64,000 bases of DNA from Euphorbia lathyris (GCF_963576675.1 NC_088918.1:33327501-33391500); one strand, 5' to 3'; shown: positions 1 to 13,170, numbered from the stretch's first letter. The notes: generated by a model not told the origin, from the sequence alone. Numbers and translations: made by a program.

Positions 1-63
1 ATGCAAGTAACCTTGAGTATCCCTATTAAGAATACCCCTACAATTCTAGTAAAGAAAGATCAT
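1..63 (-). pseudogene. LINE A ORF2, first codons (runs off left edge)
   Basis: Reading the minus strand from the ATG at 63-61 gives the usual start of a plant LINE ORF2 endonuclease, with the Asn-Cys-Arg-Gly motif (normally preceded by Trp) that begins the apurinic endonuclease fold. The Trp codon has become TAG, so this copy is broken at its sixth codon. The rest lies outside the window. It follows LINE A ORF1, whose stop is at 173-171, with a spacer of about 107 bp. Seen: the motif and the stop. Family knowledge: this domain nicks the target DNA for target-primed reverse transcription. The assignment rests on about 21 codons plus the ORF1 context. Confidence 0.55.
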
Positions 64-170
64 TTGAAACGGACCGGAGGTTTACTGGCTCATTTGTTTC
101 GAGCTGGCAAATTCTCTGTTGTTGTCATAATTTTTTCCCTCCGCCTTACTTTCTTAGTGCTAACTGTATT

Positions 171-600
171 CTAGCTACTGTCATCCTCCTCTACCATATC
201 AGCCCAGGATTTAGTACGAGATGATGATTCAGATGCTGAATCAGCTCCCTCATATCTAGTGAGAATATTGTCCATTCCAGGTGAATCTGGCCTATCAGTT
301 TCATCACAACTGTATTCATCCTCCTTCCCAAGCTGTGGGCTGCCAGGTAAAACAACCTCCGCCACGCAACCAGCATCAGCATGAGGCCTAAGCTCCAAAA
401 CAATCCGTGAAGTGGCATGCTGAACAGGCACCTCAGTCTGAATTACATTAGGCTTTTTCACAAACTTCATCTCCTGTGAAACCATTGTACGTTTTCTTTC
501 AATAACCGGAGCCTCTAGAAACTTTTCCAATGGTTTTTTATTTTTTCTGCAGTCATAAGCCATGTGGCCAATGTTTGAACAAACTTTACATCTTGGTAAT
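171..600 (-). pseudogene. LINE A ORF1, C-terminal part with CCHC zinc knuckle
   Basis: This is the distal half of a LINE ORF1 (Gag-like RNA-binding protein). It encodes a CX2CX4HX4C knuckle (CKVCSNIGHMAYDC) followed by a charged linker and an acidic Ser-rich tail ending in TAG at 173-171. The knuckle comes directly after the insertion point of S1. Taking out S1 and one copy of its GTAAT duplication makes the frame run on into 14526 and upstream, where the residues before the first Cys are those usual for plant LINE DUF4283/zf-CCHC_4 proteins. So this is one gene split by 13.9 kb. ORF1 proteins coat LINE RNA and act as chaperones. Confidence 0.75.
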
Positions 601-1935
601 TGTTGGTCCCTTATAACGTGACAAGTTAGTTCCAAGGGGGGGGATAGGAACTATTTAAAATTTTGTCCGTTAAGGCTGACTTCTTTTCTTATAAAAAGGT
701 TTACACAACGTCACTAAGTAGATTCAAGACACAAGCTTAGTCAACTTGTGACTAAGTCTGCTTCTTTACTTGAGTCAGGAAATAGCACTTAGAGTCTATT
801 CCTGAACTCAGCTTGTTAGTAGACTTAACTCAGCATGAGTTCTTTACTTAGTCAGTTTTATAGCAAGCAATATATATTAAAGGAGTTTAAGGGTTAGAAA
901 GATATTACTCAGCAGACTTATCCTGGTTCGGCCTCTCCGCCTACGTCCAGTCCCCGGAACTCGTTCCGAGCTTTTTGAATTCTTTACTGAGCTCTTTAAA
1001 GGTAGAGCACGGAACCTTTTACAGATAGAAGCTGAGCATAACAAGAGTACCTTCCTCTATACCTCTACTCACTCCTATATCTACCGCTGAGTACTATAAC
1101 CGAGTACTCAGCCTCTCCTTTCTATTCTTCTAGAAATGATAAAGTGTTTGCCCTAAACAACAATTACTAAGACACTTTAGATGATTGAAAATCACTCTAG
1201 ACTTTTACACAATAATATAGAAATTGGTGTAAGGTATTTGCTTTGCTTTTCTCACAGAAACTTCAAGTACGAATTTGGTCAGCGTTTCGACTAATTGAAG
1301 ATCTGCATCGATTGAAGCAAATGGATGGCCTTTATATATTGACACTTGAGGCACCTGGTCATTTCGAATTTCGAAATAACCGTTGGAGGGAAATGGCTTC
1401 CTGTCGTTGTCACTCTGGACGTGCTCAGCGTCGTTGGCCAATAGGATTCATGCATCTTCTGTCCACGACAGCTTTTTGTCCTTGAAACAGAATGTTTCGA
1501 CATTTAAGGCAAAATCCACGAGACAGCTTCCTGCGCCTTCTGAACTTTACCCAAAGTAGAATTACTTTGTCTGGAAGTTGATCGTTGTCTGCCGTTGTCC
1601 AGACTGCATTGTCTTCCAACTCAGCAGCTTCAACTTGAAGCTTTTGCTTCGAAGGCTTCTCGATCCTTCTTTCGCCGAGTCGTCGTTTTACTTGATACGG
1701 CTTCGTTTTGAACTCTTGGGCCGAATGGTCTTGATGTGTTTGACTTGGGCTTGACTTCCACTTTATGGGCCTTTGGGCTTTTTAATCTTAATGTCTTATA
1801 AACAATTAAACTCAACATTAAACAAACACATTAGTGTAATAAATCAAAGCATTTAAATTTAATGTGTTAGAATATTTTTTATCATTACTTAAATAATTTT
1901 GTCAAATCAAAATCATGTGGAAAGGTGTTTCAACA
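601..1935 (-). repeat. S1 3' LTR
   Basis: Long terminal repeat of 1335 bp. It reads TGTTGGTCCC at its left end and GTGTTTCAACA at its right end on the plus strand, and it matches 13185-14520 nearly base for base. Differences include many transitions and a change in a G run near the left end (8 G here, 11 G in the partner). It contains a near-perfect 25-bp palindrome beside the TATA box. The left flank holds the target duplication copy at 596-600. Confidence 0.93.
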
Positions 1936-1937
1936 AA

Positions 1938-2033
1938 CTCCCCCATTTTGATGTTGGCAAAAATATTCAGTTGAAGAACTCAGTGTTGAGCTCCCCCATG
2001 ATAGTTGACCTTATTTTATCAAATAACTCCCCC
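1938..2033 (-). promoter_or_regulatory. S1 triple polypurine motif before the 3' LTR
   Basis: The minus strand carries GGGGGAG three times, at 1938-1944, 1991-1997 and 2027-2033. The first, preceded by AAAAT, ends two bases from the LTR, where the primer for plus-strand DNA synthesis belongs. The same three motifs recur before the 3' LTRs of S2 and S3 with spacings of 36 bp and about 51-53 bp. Repeated polypurine tracts are a reported hallmark of Sireviruses. Confidence 0.75.
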
Positions 2034-2482
2034 GTAAGGGTTGAGCTACTAACTTAGTTTTACTCTAAACATTTCAAGGTTTAATCGAGTAAGTCTAAGG
2101 TCAGTTTTCAGAAATAGGTCAGCTCATGGAACATATTCTATTTAACTCAGTTTTACGCGGAAGGTTTAAATATCAGAGAGCGCTGAGTAAGCTTTGTTCA
2201 ATGAGTTTTAGTTAAGTGGACATATAAGAAGTGGTCAACATATTTGATCAACACAGCAGACATATCATTAATCAATATAGACAGTTTAGCACAGTTGATT
2301 TAATGAAGATGCGTTTTAACAAAATTATATCAATCACTTAAGTAAGCATCACATAAGAATAGACAGTATTAAAGAGATGCATATAATTTGTTTTAAATTT
2401 AAAGTCAGCACAATAAAGTTCACAAAAAGAATACAGATATTAAGGGGCAAAAAGCTAGCTATTCCAGTCAATACAAGTGAAG

Positions 2483-5400
2483 CTATTTCTTCTTGTAATT
2501 AATTTGAACGGTTTGTTTTATAGCTTTGCCTTTACCCTTGACTGTCTGCTGACTAACTGAAGCTTCTTCAGTTCGTTGAGTTCTTGGGGCTTGTTCTTTC
2601 TCCCCCGTTTTGCCAGCATCTTGTTTGGGAATGAAGGTTTCTTCAATGGCAGCTTGAGTTAGGCGTCTAGAGAATGCCTTTAGCTTTCTTGTGCTTTCAT
2701 TCGTTCCGTCAAAGATTGGAACACCCTCATCCATAATGGCTCGAGGAATCCTGACATCAGCAGCTGTAACATCCCTAAAACCCTATATGTTTTCATGATT
2801 GAATACATACATTTTAGATTCATCGCATTGTCATTAGAAGTTTCATATGCATAATGCGATTACCGTGCGATTAGTAGACGATTAGTGTATCGTTAAGATG
2901 TAACGATTGGTTAATTGAGTTAGGACTTAAATGAATGAATTCATATGTCCTAAATTTATTAAGTTACACTTTAGGAGGGCTGAATTTGAGGTTTGTGAGC
3001 AAGCACGAGGTGTCACCCCAATATTAAGACAAATACACCTCTTCATTTGCCAAATGATGTGCACAACTCATTCTTTCTCTATTCCAGCCACAATTTCGAC
3101 CAAAGCTTCAGCAAAACCTTCCTTGTTCATACCCTAAACCTCTCCAAAGAAAACTCTTCCAATTTCTTCCATTTTCGAGTCAAACAAGTCAAGTTAGGAA
3201 GCATACTAGGTGATAGACACGAGTTGAAGGTTAGTATGTTGTTTTAGCTTGTTTTCTATGAGTTTGAGATTCTGAAATACCTAGGTATGATCATAGGATT
3301 TGTTGTGGATGAGTTGTGATGGAGTTTGTTGAGTTTTGGTGTTGTTTAAAGTGGTTATAGGCTGTCCAAATGAAAGATATGTATCAAGTGCCCTAAACAG
3401 AAATCTAGGGTACTGCTTTCAGTCATTTTGGAGCATGTTTTTCATATTGATATTCTTCGAATTTGAAGATACATAAAGAATAACATATGTTTCTATATGT
3501 GTTATGAAACCCTCTGTAAAATATGGGACTTTAATTCCATATATAGATGAAGCAAACCTAGATGGAACATGACTGCCTCGAAATTGAATGTCATGTGAGA
3601 CAGCCATGTTGATGTAGCATTTTGAGGACCTTAGATTCATAATTTGAGAAAGTTTCTTTATACAAAAGTGTTCCTAACTACTTGAAGTATATGTATGTAA
3701 AATTATTTGGCAATCCATTGTGTTTAGTGTGAGCTAGGTTGAGTGAATTATGGTAGATGCAAATCTGGATAGTCTGTTTTTTGGCAGGAAACAGGACAGA
3801 ATCATTTTGCATGCCATATATTGTGTAGAAGTGATCTTCATATGAATTTTGGATATGTTATACCCATATATGTCTAGTTTCAGTAGGTTCAAGAATCAAG
3901 GCATTTGGATTTATATAGAGAGTTATGGCAGAATGTGTGCAAGTAGGTCATGTGATGATCTAAGACAAAAGGATTAGATTGCATGACCTTTGTGGCATTA
4001 GTGTCTTGTAAATCATATAGCATTCCTTAGTTTATATTTTCATTAAGTTTATGTTAAGGCTAATTGGATCAATGTTATATGACATTAGGAGGGCAAGGTG
4101 CAATTGAACGCACACCCGATCGTGTTGAATAGATCGAACCAAGTGCGACGGTAAGCATATTGCTTATATATGTGTATGACTGTCTTGTGCCTTGTGACTT
4201 GTTGAGTGTGAGATGTGGTTGAATCTGATGTGAATGATGTGGATAATGTTTGAGTGTTTATGATACGTCATGATTGATAAGAAAGTGTTATGATTGAGTA
4301 TATTGCAGTGTGATGCGTAAATACGGCATGTTAAGCCTTGTGCACATACTGGAACTGAATAATGGTTGGATTATAAATGAATATGAGCTTGCTTAGATGG
4401 ATATGTGAAATGGTCCAAGTTGAGAGTGCTATCCGAATATTGTGAGCCGGAAGCACATGTGTTGAGATATATGAGTACGTGAGTGAGTGTAACTCCTCCG
4501 TAGCACAGATGATTGTATTCCGAATTTAGTGAGCCGGAATACAGATTGGGCCCAAGGACCATTTTATATATATTGTCTAAGTACAGCAAGGCCTTTCTAA
4601 AATAAGTATTACTATAATAAGTGAAACAGGTGAATAAAGTCTAACTTGGTATTGATGATATATTTTGATTTGTGCTCTTTACATTACTTTTGTATATACA
4701 TATATGCGTAATATGTTTATTGAGTAGGCAGCTCACCCCTTGCCAACAGATTTTACAGGTTAGGTGGAGTTCTTCTTGCTTAAGGTCGCACCAGCAGTGT
4801 CAGTCCATTCTCATCTAGGCATTTTGGAGTCTTGTGATATACTTTTGTTTTGTAAATCCTCTATGTAGGATAATGACTTAAACGTGTATTGTAAATTGTA
4901 AATGCTTTCTCTTATGTATAATATGTAAAGTTTATAGGAGATTGAAGTTTATATGATTGAGAATTGAAAGCATGTCTATAACTGATATTGTGTGAGATAT
5001 CATGTGATCCAAGTGAGGGGGTTACAGCAGCACTCAGCATACTTAGAACGTATGCTTGAGACTTTCCAATCCAGTGTATGGTTTCAGTGAGCATTGCAAA
5101 AGCTTGATGAAACATCTTTAGCAAAGACGAATCAAAATACTCACGCTGAGCGTTGATATGGCGCACGTGGTTGAAAGTTACTCGAGAGTACTTCAGGATA
5201 TCGTTTGTTTTGAGCTGGTCAATGTCCATCTCTTGCTTGCTTAAGTTCAGCAGATGCACAACCTCGCTAATTTGCTCAATGGAGCATTGGGAGGAGGAAG
5301 AGAGTTGGTGATTTGTTTTCTCTTGCTCAGTATGAAGCTGGCTGAAGAGATGATGAACTTCGGCAGAAGTGGCATATGTGGAGTTCGCAGCTGACAATTG

Positions 5401-7770
5401 ATGAATCTGCCCTTGCAGTGAGTTCATGTGGTTTTCCATGGTCAGCTGGAGTTCGGCCAGCTTTGTTATAGAGTCCTGCCTGGGCTGTTGAGATTGTAAT
5501 GATGTCATGACACTCATAAGATCCTTCAGACCTTTGATCTCAGTAAGAAGCTGAGTGACAGACGAAAGCTGAGTTGGCTCAACAGTAACTAACCCAGCGA
5601 CATTGGTACTTGTTTGGTGGATGTCCTGGATGAGAGCTTGAGCTGAGTCAACGATTCTTCGACCAGACTCAGAGGCATTGAGATAGCTAAAGGATCCATC
5701 ATTTGTTGGCCCAGATGCCGGAGGAGGAGTAGAACCGAATAGAGGCGTTGTTTGGTTCTGCTCAACATTTGAAGTGCCAGCATTATCAGCGGCTGGTCTT
5801 GAATTAGGATCTCCAGTAGAAACTGACTGGATTGGATTTTGCACTTGGAGTTGTTGAAGAGGAGGATCGGCAGAAAGTGTTGTTTGCTCAAGGTCAGGCT
5901 GAAGCTGACTAGGTGTTGGAAGTTGAGGAAGTTCAGTGTTCACCTGAGTAGGTAATTCCTTAGCTTGCTCAACATGTTGAGGAGCGGAATCTTCGAGCAC
6001 TTGCTCGGCATTACTTTGGTTTGGGGAAGCGGTTAAGTCGGCATGTTCCTTTGGCTGAGAAACAGAGGCTTGATTTTCTTGTTGCTCTGGTCGAGACTCA
6101 GGAGGGTTGGAGAAGAACCTAAGATGTACATCTGTAAGGTCAGAGATCTCATCCCTCAGCGGTGAGTCACGCATGAGGTCAATGACGGGTGCTCGATATG
6201 CTTTCTTTTTTCTCAGTCTCTTTAGCTTTGGAGGAGTAGGGTCACAAGGAATGGACTCAATAGAGTCAGTAGGTGATGCTTCCCTTTAATCAGCGGGAGC
6301 ATTTGCTGTGTGCTCAGTTTCTTCTTCGTCAACCAACTCAGTGTTGATTGGTTCAAGGTGCTCATCATCTGCTGTTTCCTCAGTGTCATCCTGACCACTT
6401 TCTTCTTCATCAGACTCATCATCCAGTTCTTCTTCCTCAAACTGTTCATCCAGTTCTTCCTCGACAAACTGACCACCCAATTGGTCTTGTTCTTCCTGGT
6501 CATCTAACTGTTGCTCAGCATCAATGCCTTGACTCTATACATAATGGGAGTTAGGAGGAACGACAACATCAGTCGGAAGTGCATCTATAGGTCTTAACTC
6601 AAAATTGAGCTTCTTCTTCTTCCTTAATGGTTGCTCATCAACCTCTCTTTCTTCTGCCTCAGGCTCAGCTTGCCTAGGTCTTTTCTCAGCTGACCTAGAT
6701 CCACCATGACTTTGCTGAATTTTAGGCGTAGTTCCTCCGCATACAAATTTGAGCTTCTTAGGTGTAGAGGCAGCTCCTTTAGAGGTGCTTTTCACAGCTT
6801 TCCTCTTCCTTTGAGTTCTTCCCTTTCGAGTCACCGCCCCCTCAGCGTTCGGGACAACTTCCCCTTTTCCTTACTTCGACACAATTGGTTGATCATATGC
6901 CAAACCGAATAGGGCAGCAGCTGTAATCTCGGTTCCCCAAGTGTGGATTTCCGCAACCATGTCCACATTGTGATCCTTGAGGATTCGGGTGATAAAAGAT
7001 CCTAACCTAAGGGTTCCTGTACTTCGTAGAAACCCACCGATTATGAAGATGGGCATGTTTATCGGTGTGTAGGTCAGCATGTGCCATATAAAACACTGCT
7101 CAAAATTGGTTGCTGAGTTGGTGCAGTTGATTTTAGGGAAAAGGAAATTGGTCAGTATGTAATGGGCCATCTTTTGATGCTGACCCATGGAGGTACTCGA
7201 GATTTCACCTACATGACCAGCAGGTTTACAGAAGGTCTGAACGTAGTTGGTTTTATCTTGGTCACCTGATTTACGAAGTATAGCTCCTTCGTTTTTCAGT
7301 TTGAACAGTGAGGCAATATATGTAGGGTTGATGAAGATGTCCTTCCCTCGAACATGAAAAGCCAGGTAGTTTCGGTTATCATCGGCGATCTTTAGGTTGG
7401 CGTAGAATTCTCTTACCAACTCAGGGTAAGTAGCATCACGAACTGAGAACAGCTCGGTCTAACCATTATTCTTGATCCACTCACAAAAGGGTTGCTCGGC
7501 GTCCACGAATCCCATTGAAAACCATCGCGAGTGATCAATCTTACACCCCTTCACACTCTCGAAAACTTGAGAGTAGGTGCATTCCACAACTTTCTTGCCC
7601 TTGTCCTTTTGCTGTTGTTTTCCCTTCGAAGAGGTGGCTTGGACAGCTTGAGCTTTCTTGCTCGGTGTTGTGACCTTAGCGTGGTCACGCTGGGTAGAAG
7701 ATTTTTTATTTTCATTGGAGCGGTTGTCGGATAAACCAGCACCGGAGATATTCAGAGAAACGTTCGTCAT
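2483..7770 (-). pseudogene. S1 third ORF (envelope-position, plant transposon protein-like), broken
   Basis: Without the solo LTR at 2765-5026 and one GCAGC copy this is a single frame of about 1007 codons, from ATG 7770-7768 to the stop 2485-2483, with no frameshift. Stops interrupt it at 7461-7459, 6873-6871, 6537-6535 and 6288-6286. The N-terminal 300 residues match the intact S2 protein (a REFY..L segment and a QHQKMAHY...INCT...NMP block), like the domain filed as putative plant transposon protein. A basic KKRK-type stretch, an acidic Asp/Glu tract, a Ser/Pro/Thr linker, a Gln-rich coiled-coil-prone region and a Lys-rich end follow. I see no signal peptide and no membrane segment. Confidence 0.8.
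2765..5026. mobile_element. Solo LTR, probably Ty3/gypsy, inside S1 third ORF
   Basis: This 2262-bp block begins TGTAACATCCC and ends GGGGGTTACA, so its ends form the inverted pair TGTAAC/GTTACA typical of plant gypsy LTRs. It is flanked by the 5-bp duplication GCAGC (2760-2764 and 5027-5031). Removing it and one duplication copy rejoins the S1 third ORF in frame. No gag or pol sequence lies inside, and I see no second LTR, so it is best read as a solo LTR left by unequal recombination. A 20-bp motif near 4717-4737 (TATTGAGTAGGCAGCTCA core) recurs near 28530 in another decayed LTR. Confidence 0.82.
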
Positions 7771-8250
7771 ATTCTCAGAGAAGTTTTGGGAAGTTTGGAA
7801 ATTTTTAGAGAGAGTAATTGGAATGCCAAAGTTTTCTAAGCGTAAAGAGATAAAAGTGGGAATTCGTCCACTATTTATAGAGGTATTGAGTTGATCTAAA
7901 GCGTTGGGTTGTCAATTTGACCTCAAGATTCTCAATCGACAAAAATTCTGACATTTATGACACATACGGTGCGTGTGTTTTCTAATTATAGCGCATACGT
8001 CATCCTAGGTGGCTATTTAATTCGCGTGCTTGCATTAAATTTTGCAACGGATCTTTACTCAGTGTTAAGGATCTCAAACGTTTAAGATTCTGAGTAGACA
8101 ATTGTTACGCAAAGGAATAATTCTTATGCTTAGTTGCTCAGCTTAAGATAAACACTCAGCATGTAAATCTACTCAACATGTGATAGTAATTGATTTAGCA
8201 CAAATCATTCAGCATGGTAATTCACTCAGCATGCATACTATACTCGGAAT
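7771..8250 (-). other. S1 spacer between pol and third ORF
   Basis: About 480 bp separates the pol stop from the third-ORF ATG, the same distance as in S2 (38008-38485) and S3 (61875-62354). Segments of the three spacers are alike, but no open frame of note occurs. It may hold the leader or promoter for the third ORF; I cannot see which. Confidence 0.5.
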
Positions 8251-11200
8251 TTATTGAAGAGGATTAAACATACCAATGGCTTCTCTAAGTATGTTGAATT
8301 GCTCACGAGCCAGTGGCTTTATGAAGATATCAGCAAGCTGCTCATCCGTTGGGACATAGGTCAGCTTGATCTCTCCCTTGAGTACGTGATCTCTGATGAA
8401 GTGATGTCTTATGCTTACATGCTTCATCCTGTTGTGCTGGATTGGGTTCTTTGATAAGTCAATGGCACTTTTGTTGTCACATTTGACTTCAATTGTTTTG
8501 GTACGAACGCCATAATCTTCAAGCTATTGCTTAATCCATAGGACTTGAGCAACACAGCTTCCAGCAACAACGTACTCAGCTTCAGTGGTTGACAGGGCTA
8601 CTGACGTCTGCTTCTTGCTGAACCAGGACACAAGACAGCTCCCAAGGAAGTGGCATCCTCCTGAGGTGCTTTTTCGTTCAAGCTTGTCTCGTCCATAGTC
8701 AGCGTCAGTGTATCCAATAAGTGTGAAATCATGAGTGTTGGGATACCATAAACCTGCATTCACTGAGCCTTGCAAATATCTAAGGATTCTTTTTACAACT
8801 ATGTAATGAGATTCCTTAGGGTTAGATTGATATCTAGCACAATAACATACCGAGAACTGAATGTCCGGCCTACTAGCAGTTAAGTAAAGTAGAGAACCAA
8901 TCATGCCTCAGTACAATTTGCTGTCTACTGACTTACCATTCTCATCAGCGCAGAGGACAGTGTCAGTGCCCATTGGGGTAGATATTGACTTACAATTCTT
9001 AAGTTCATACTTCTTCAATATCTCCTTAGCATACTTAGTTTGACTGATGAAGATGCCATTTTTCCCTTGTTTGATTTGAAGTCCAAGGAAGAAATTGAGT
9101 TCTCCCATCATTGACATTTCAAACTCAGTCTGCATCTGCTTACTAAATTCCTTGCACATTGACTCGTTAGTGGCACCAAAAATAATGTCATCAACATATA
9201 TTTGAGCCAGCAGGGTATCTTTACCCTTCCTCTTAATGAATAAGGTTGTATCAGCTTTACCTCTGACATAATTTCTAGTCAGTAAGAAATTGGTCAGTCT
9301 CTCATACCAAGCACGTGGTGCTTGCTTGAGACCATACAGAGCCTTTTTGAGCTTATAAACGTGGTTTGGGAATTTTGGATCCTCAAACCCTAGAGGCTGA
9401 TTAACATAAACTTCCTCGTTTATAACTCCATTAAGGAATGCACTCTTAACATCCATTTGAAACAGTTTAAAGTTCATATAGCTTGCATATGCACATAAAA
9501 TTCTAATAGCCTATAGCCTTGCCACTGGGGCAAAGGTCTCACCGTAGTCAATACCTTCTTGCTGACTGTAGCCCTAAGCTACAAGTCTTGCTTTGTTTCT
9601 GATCACGTTCCCTTTGTCATCCAGCTTGTTGTGGAAGACCCATCTTGTTCCTATGGTCTTTTGGCTTCTTGGTTTTGGCACTAGATCCCATACTTCATTT
9701 CTTCTGAACTGATCAAGTTCTTCTTGCATTGCATTCATCCAGAATTCATCATACTCAGCTTCAGCGAAATTCTTTGGTTCCTGGATTGAGATGAATGCTA
9801 CGTTGCTAAGGTATCTCCTGAGTTGATTCCTCATCATCAGGGTGTTCTCAGCGGCATCAAGAATGGCACTCTCTGAGTGACCTCTTGGTATCCTAATCTC
9901 CTTTGGTAGATTGATGTCTTGTGCTGGTTGTGTTTCAACAATCTCTGCAGGAGTAGATTGGTCAGTGAAAGTAATTTGAGTTTCACTTTTACCTTTGGTC
10001 AGCCCTTGAGGCAATGACTCAGCGGCTGTTTCTTGGTCAGCGGGAGCTGATTGTGGATCATCCTCAGTCAGCTGCATGTCTCTTCCTGCAGGGTTAGTTT
10101 CATCGAACTCAACGTGTACTGACTCTTCTAAAACCTGAGTTCGTTTATTGAAAACTATGTATGCTTTGCTGTTTGTTGAGTAGCCTAAAAAGATAGCTTC
10201 ATCAACTTTTGAGTCGAACTTAGCTAGGCTGTCTTTGGTATTCAAGATAAAACATTTACAACCAAAGACACGAAAGTATCCAATGTTGGGCTTTCGTCCT
10301 TTCCAAAGTTCATAGGGGGTCTTCTTTAATATAGGTCTAACTAGAGCCCTATTAAGAATGTAGCACGCTGTGTTGACAACTTCTCCCCAAAAGTACTTTG
10401 GAAGCCTATGCTCACTCAGCATTGTCCTGGCTATTTCAACCAAGGTTCTGTTCTTCCTTTCAACAACCTCATTTTGTTGAGGCGTTCTAGGAGCAGAAAA
10501 ATTGTGGTCAATGTCGTTGGTTTCACAGAATTCAACAAACTGTTGGTTCTTGAATTCTCCACCATTATCACTTCGGATGTGAGCTAACTTAAGGTCTTTA
10601 TCATTTTCAAGTTTTCTTATTAAATTTGAAAACGTCTCAAAGGTTTCATCCTTGCTACTCAGCAAGATGGTCCAAGTGTACCAAGAAAAGAACAATGACC
10701 AATGAAAATCTTCTTCCACCCAAACTCAGCGGCTGGACTGGACCGAAGAGATCCAAGTGTATTAACTCTAATGGACGCTTAGTTGAGACAATGTTTTTAC
10801 TATGAAAAGATTGTTTGGTTTGTTTTCCAGCTTGGCAAGCGTGGCATAATTGATCTTTTTCAAATTTAAGTTCTGGCAGTCCCTCAACCAATTGCTTTCT
10901 TGCTAATTTGGCCAGGAGGTCCATGCTTATATGACCAAGTCTCCTGTGCCATAGCCAGGAATTTTCTTCCTTTGATACTAAGCATACAGTTTTTGAAAAC
11001 TTCTTTTCTAAGTTCAGCATAAAGACATTATCAATACGAGGGGCAGTTAAAATTAACTCATTTGTTTTACCCCCGAATATTTTACATCCAGTGTCATCAA
11101 ATATAACTTTTCTCCCATTGTCACATAGCTGAGCTACGCTGAGTAAGTTATATTTGAGTCCGCTGACTAGGGAGACTGACTCAATAGTAGGATTACCACC

Positions 11201-11374
11201 AATGGTTCCTGACCCTACTATCTTACCCTTCTTATTGTCTCCACAACTTACACTTCTTCCTCGTTTACGCACAAACGTGATGAACTGAGTTTCATCACCA
11301 GTCATATGCCTCGAGCATGCGCTGTCAATGTACCACATTTTTGATTTCTCAACACACCTCAGGCTTACCTGCAA
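8251..11374 (-). pseudogene. pol: S1 pol: protease, integrase, reverse transcriptase, RNase H, broken
   Basis: The frame starts at ATG 11374, five bases past the gag stop and in another frame. In order it encodes a protease site (DSACSRHMTG), a pre-integrase HHCC zinc region (HRRLGH...CHACQAGKQ), an integrase core (RSDNGGEF and VVERKNRT are visible), copia-type RT with YVDD, and RNase H (TDADYG, TEAEY, and a CDNKSA match after a stop). A deletion of about 5 bases near 10690, relative to S2, shifts the frame and destroys the first catalytic Asp region of integrase. Stops follow at 9576-9574, 9513-9511, 8910-8908 and 8526-8524. The true end is TAA 8253-8251 after the NPLQ tail shared with S2. 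It cannot make an active polyprotein. Confidence 0.9.
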
Positions 11375-11379
11375 TATAG

Positions 11380-13122
11380 CTAGTTGCTTTTAGGTACCCA
11401 ATTCTTTTTGGGTCCTTGCTTGTTAGGTTCAACAAGTAAAGCATCATATTTCATTTTATGACGACATACTTGGACAGTGTGTCCATTCTTTCCACAGAAG
11501 TCACAGCTAACCTTCCGTTTAGGATGTCTCACTGACTGGTCAGCACCCCAGTGCTGAGCGTGCCAGCACACCTTAGTGGTGTGTCCTTTCTTCCCACAGA
11601 AGTCACACTGGACATTCCACTGAGGATTCCATATCTGCTGACTAGTACTTCGGTACTCAGTGTTCAGAGGAATATTTCTTTTATTCGGAACCTTAAGTTG
11701 GTTCTGAATTGATGTGACATCCTTTCTCAGTTTCTTAGAATCTGATTGGACCTCAGAGACAAACTTTTGCATAATTTCTACATTACCATGCAAAATTGAG
11801 GTGTCCTGGAGAATATATCGAAGGTCACTCAGTTTGACCTCCTCAACCTCGTCACATCGCCTGCTGAGTGCTCTAACCTTTTTATTACACTTTTTGATAA
11901 GTGTGTAGAGGTCACTCAGGGCATTTACCATTTCATTTCTGAGCAAGGGTAGTGATATTACCTCAGTTGAGTGTTCCTCATCATTAGATGCAATGGAGGG
12001 GCCAGCATGCTCAGAAACACATGGTTCAACAAGTTCGTCAGCCATGAAACAAATCTTTGCTGACTCAGTGGCATCAGCTTCTGATGATGAAGACTCATCA
12101 CTGTCGCTCCAAGTTGCCACCATTGCCTTCTTGTTGTTCTTTCTTTCTTTCCTTAGCGTGGGACAGCTTGACTTGATATGGCCAGTTTGATGACATTCAA
12201 AGCATGTAATGGGCTTTGAGCTGTCCTTCTTGTACTTGCTGTCGCTGGACTCAGCTTTGTACTTATCAAACTTCTTGTATGGCTTCTTAGAATATTTGTC
12301 ATTCTTTCTAAACAGCCTTTTCATCTTTCTAGTGAACATAGCCATTTCTTCATCGTCTGTTGAGCTCCCATCAGTGGAGTCAACTTTCATGACAAGAGAC
12401 TTTTGCTTCTTGTCTTCAGACTTTTCCTTCACCTTGAAGTTCTTCATTGATATCTCGTGGGTCAGCAGCGAGCTAATGAGTTCATCATACTTGTAGGTGG
12501 TTAAGTCTTGAGCTTCCTCAACAGCAGTTTTCTTTGCTTGCCAGCTTTTAGGAAGACTCCTAAGAATCTTCTTGACTTGCTCTTCCTCAGTGAAGATCTT
12601 TCCAAGTCTCTTGAGCTCGTTGATTATGTTTCTGAAACTTGCGTTCATGTCAGAGATTCCTTCATCATCATTCATTTCAAACAGCTCGTACAACCTCATG
12701 TGTTGGTTGACCTTGGATTCCTTCACCTTGTTGGTTCCTTCATAGGTGACCTCCAGCTTCTTCCAAATCTCCTGCGCTGACTCACAACCTGAAATCTTGT
12801 TGTATTCTGCAGCATCTAAAGCACAGTGAAACATGTTTATAGCCGAAGCATGATTTTGTAGCTTCTTGAGATCATCCTCTGTCCATCTAGTCTCAGCTTT
12901 GACAACCGTTTGGCCATCAATAGTTTCAACAGGAACAAATGGGCATTGGACTATAGATAGTCATGCGCTCATATTTGTTGCCTGAATGAAATTTTTCATT
13001 CTATTCTTCCAAAAGGTATAGTTAGACCCGAAGAATAGAGGGGGCCGAGTTATGGACAGGCCCTCAGGTAAAATCTGAGTTGTCAGATTTCCTGGGAGAA
13101 ACCGAGTGCTATTCTCAGCCAT
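11380..13122 (-). pseudogene. gag: S1 gag, one premature stop
   Basis: The capsid-type protein starts at ATG 13122-13120, matching the S2 gag start. It has the copia UBN2-like gag domain (FFGSNYTFWKNRM near the N-terminus), a Lys-rich middle and three CX2CX4HX4C zinc knuckles: CFECHQTGHIKSSC, then CDFCGKKGHTTKVC and CDFCGKNGHTVQVC near the end. One in-frame TGA at 12963-12961 replaces the Trp codon seen in S2; otherwise the frame is open to TGA 11382-11380. Gag packages element RNA into cytoplasmic particles. Multiple knuckles are unusual for copia elements outside the Sirevirus group. Pol starts five bases on in another frame. Confidence 0.9.
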
Positions 13123-13170
13123 AGTGGGGATCAGCTCAAGGTAGTTAAACCTTGCACAGTGGGCTTTTAA

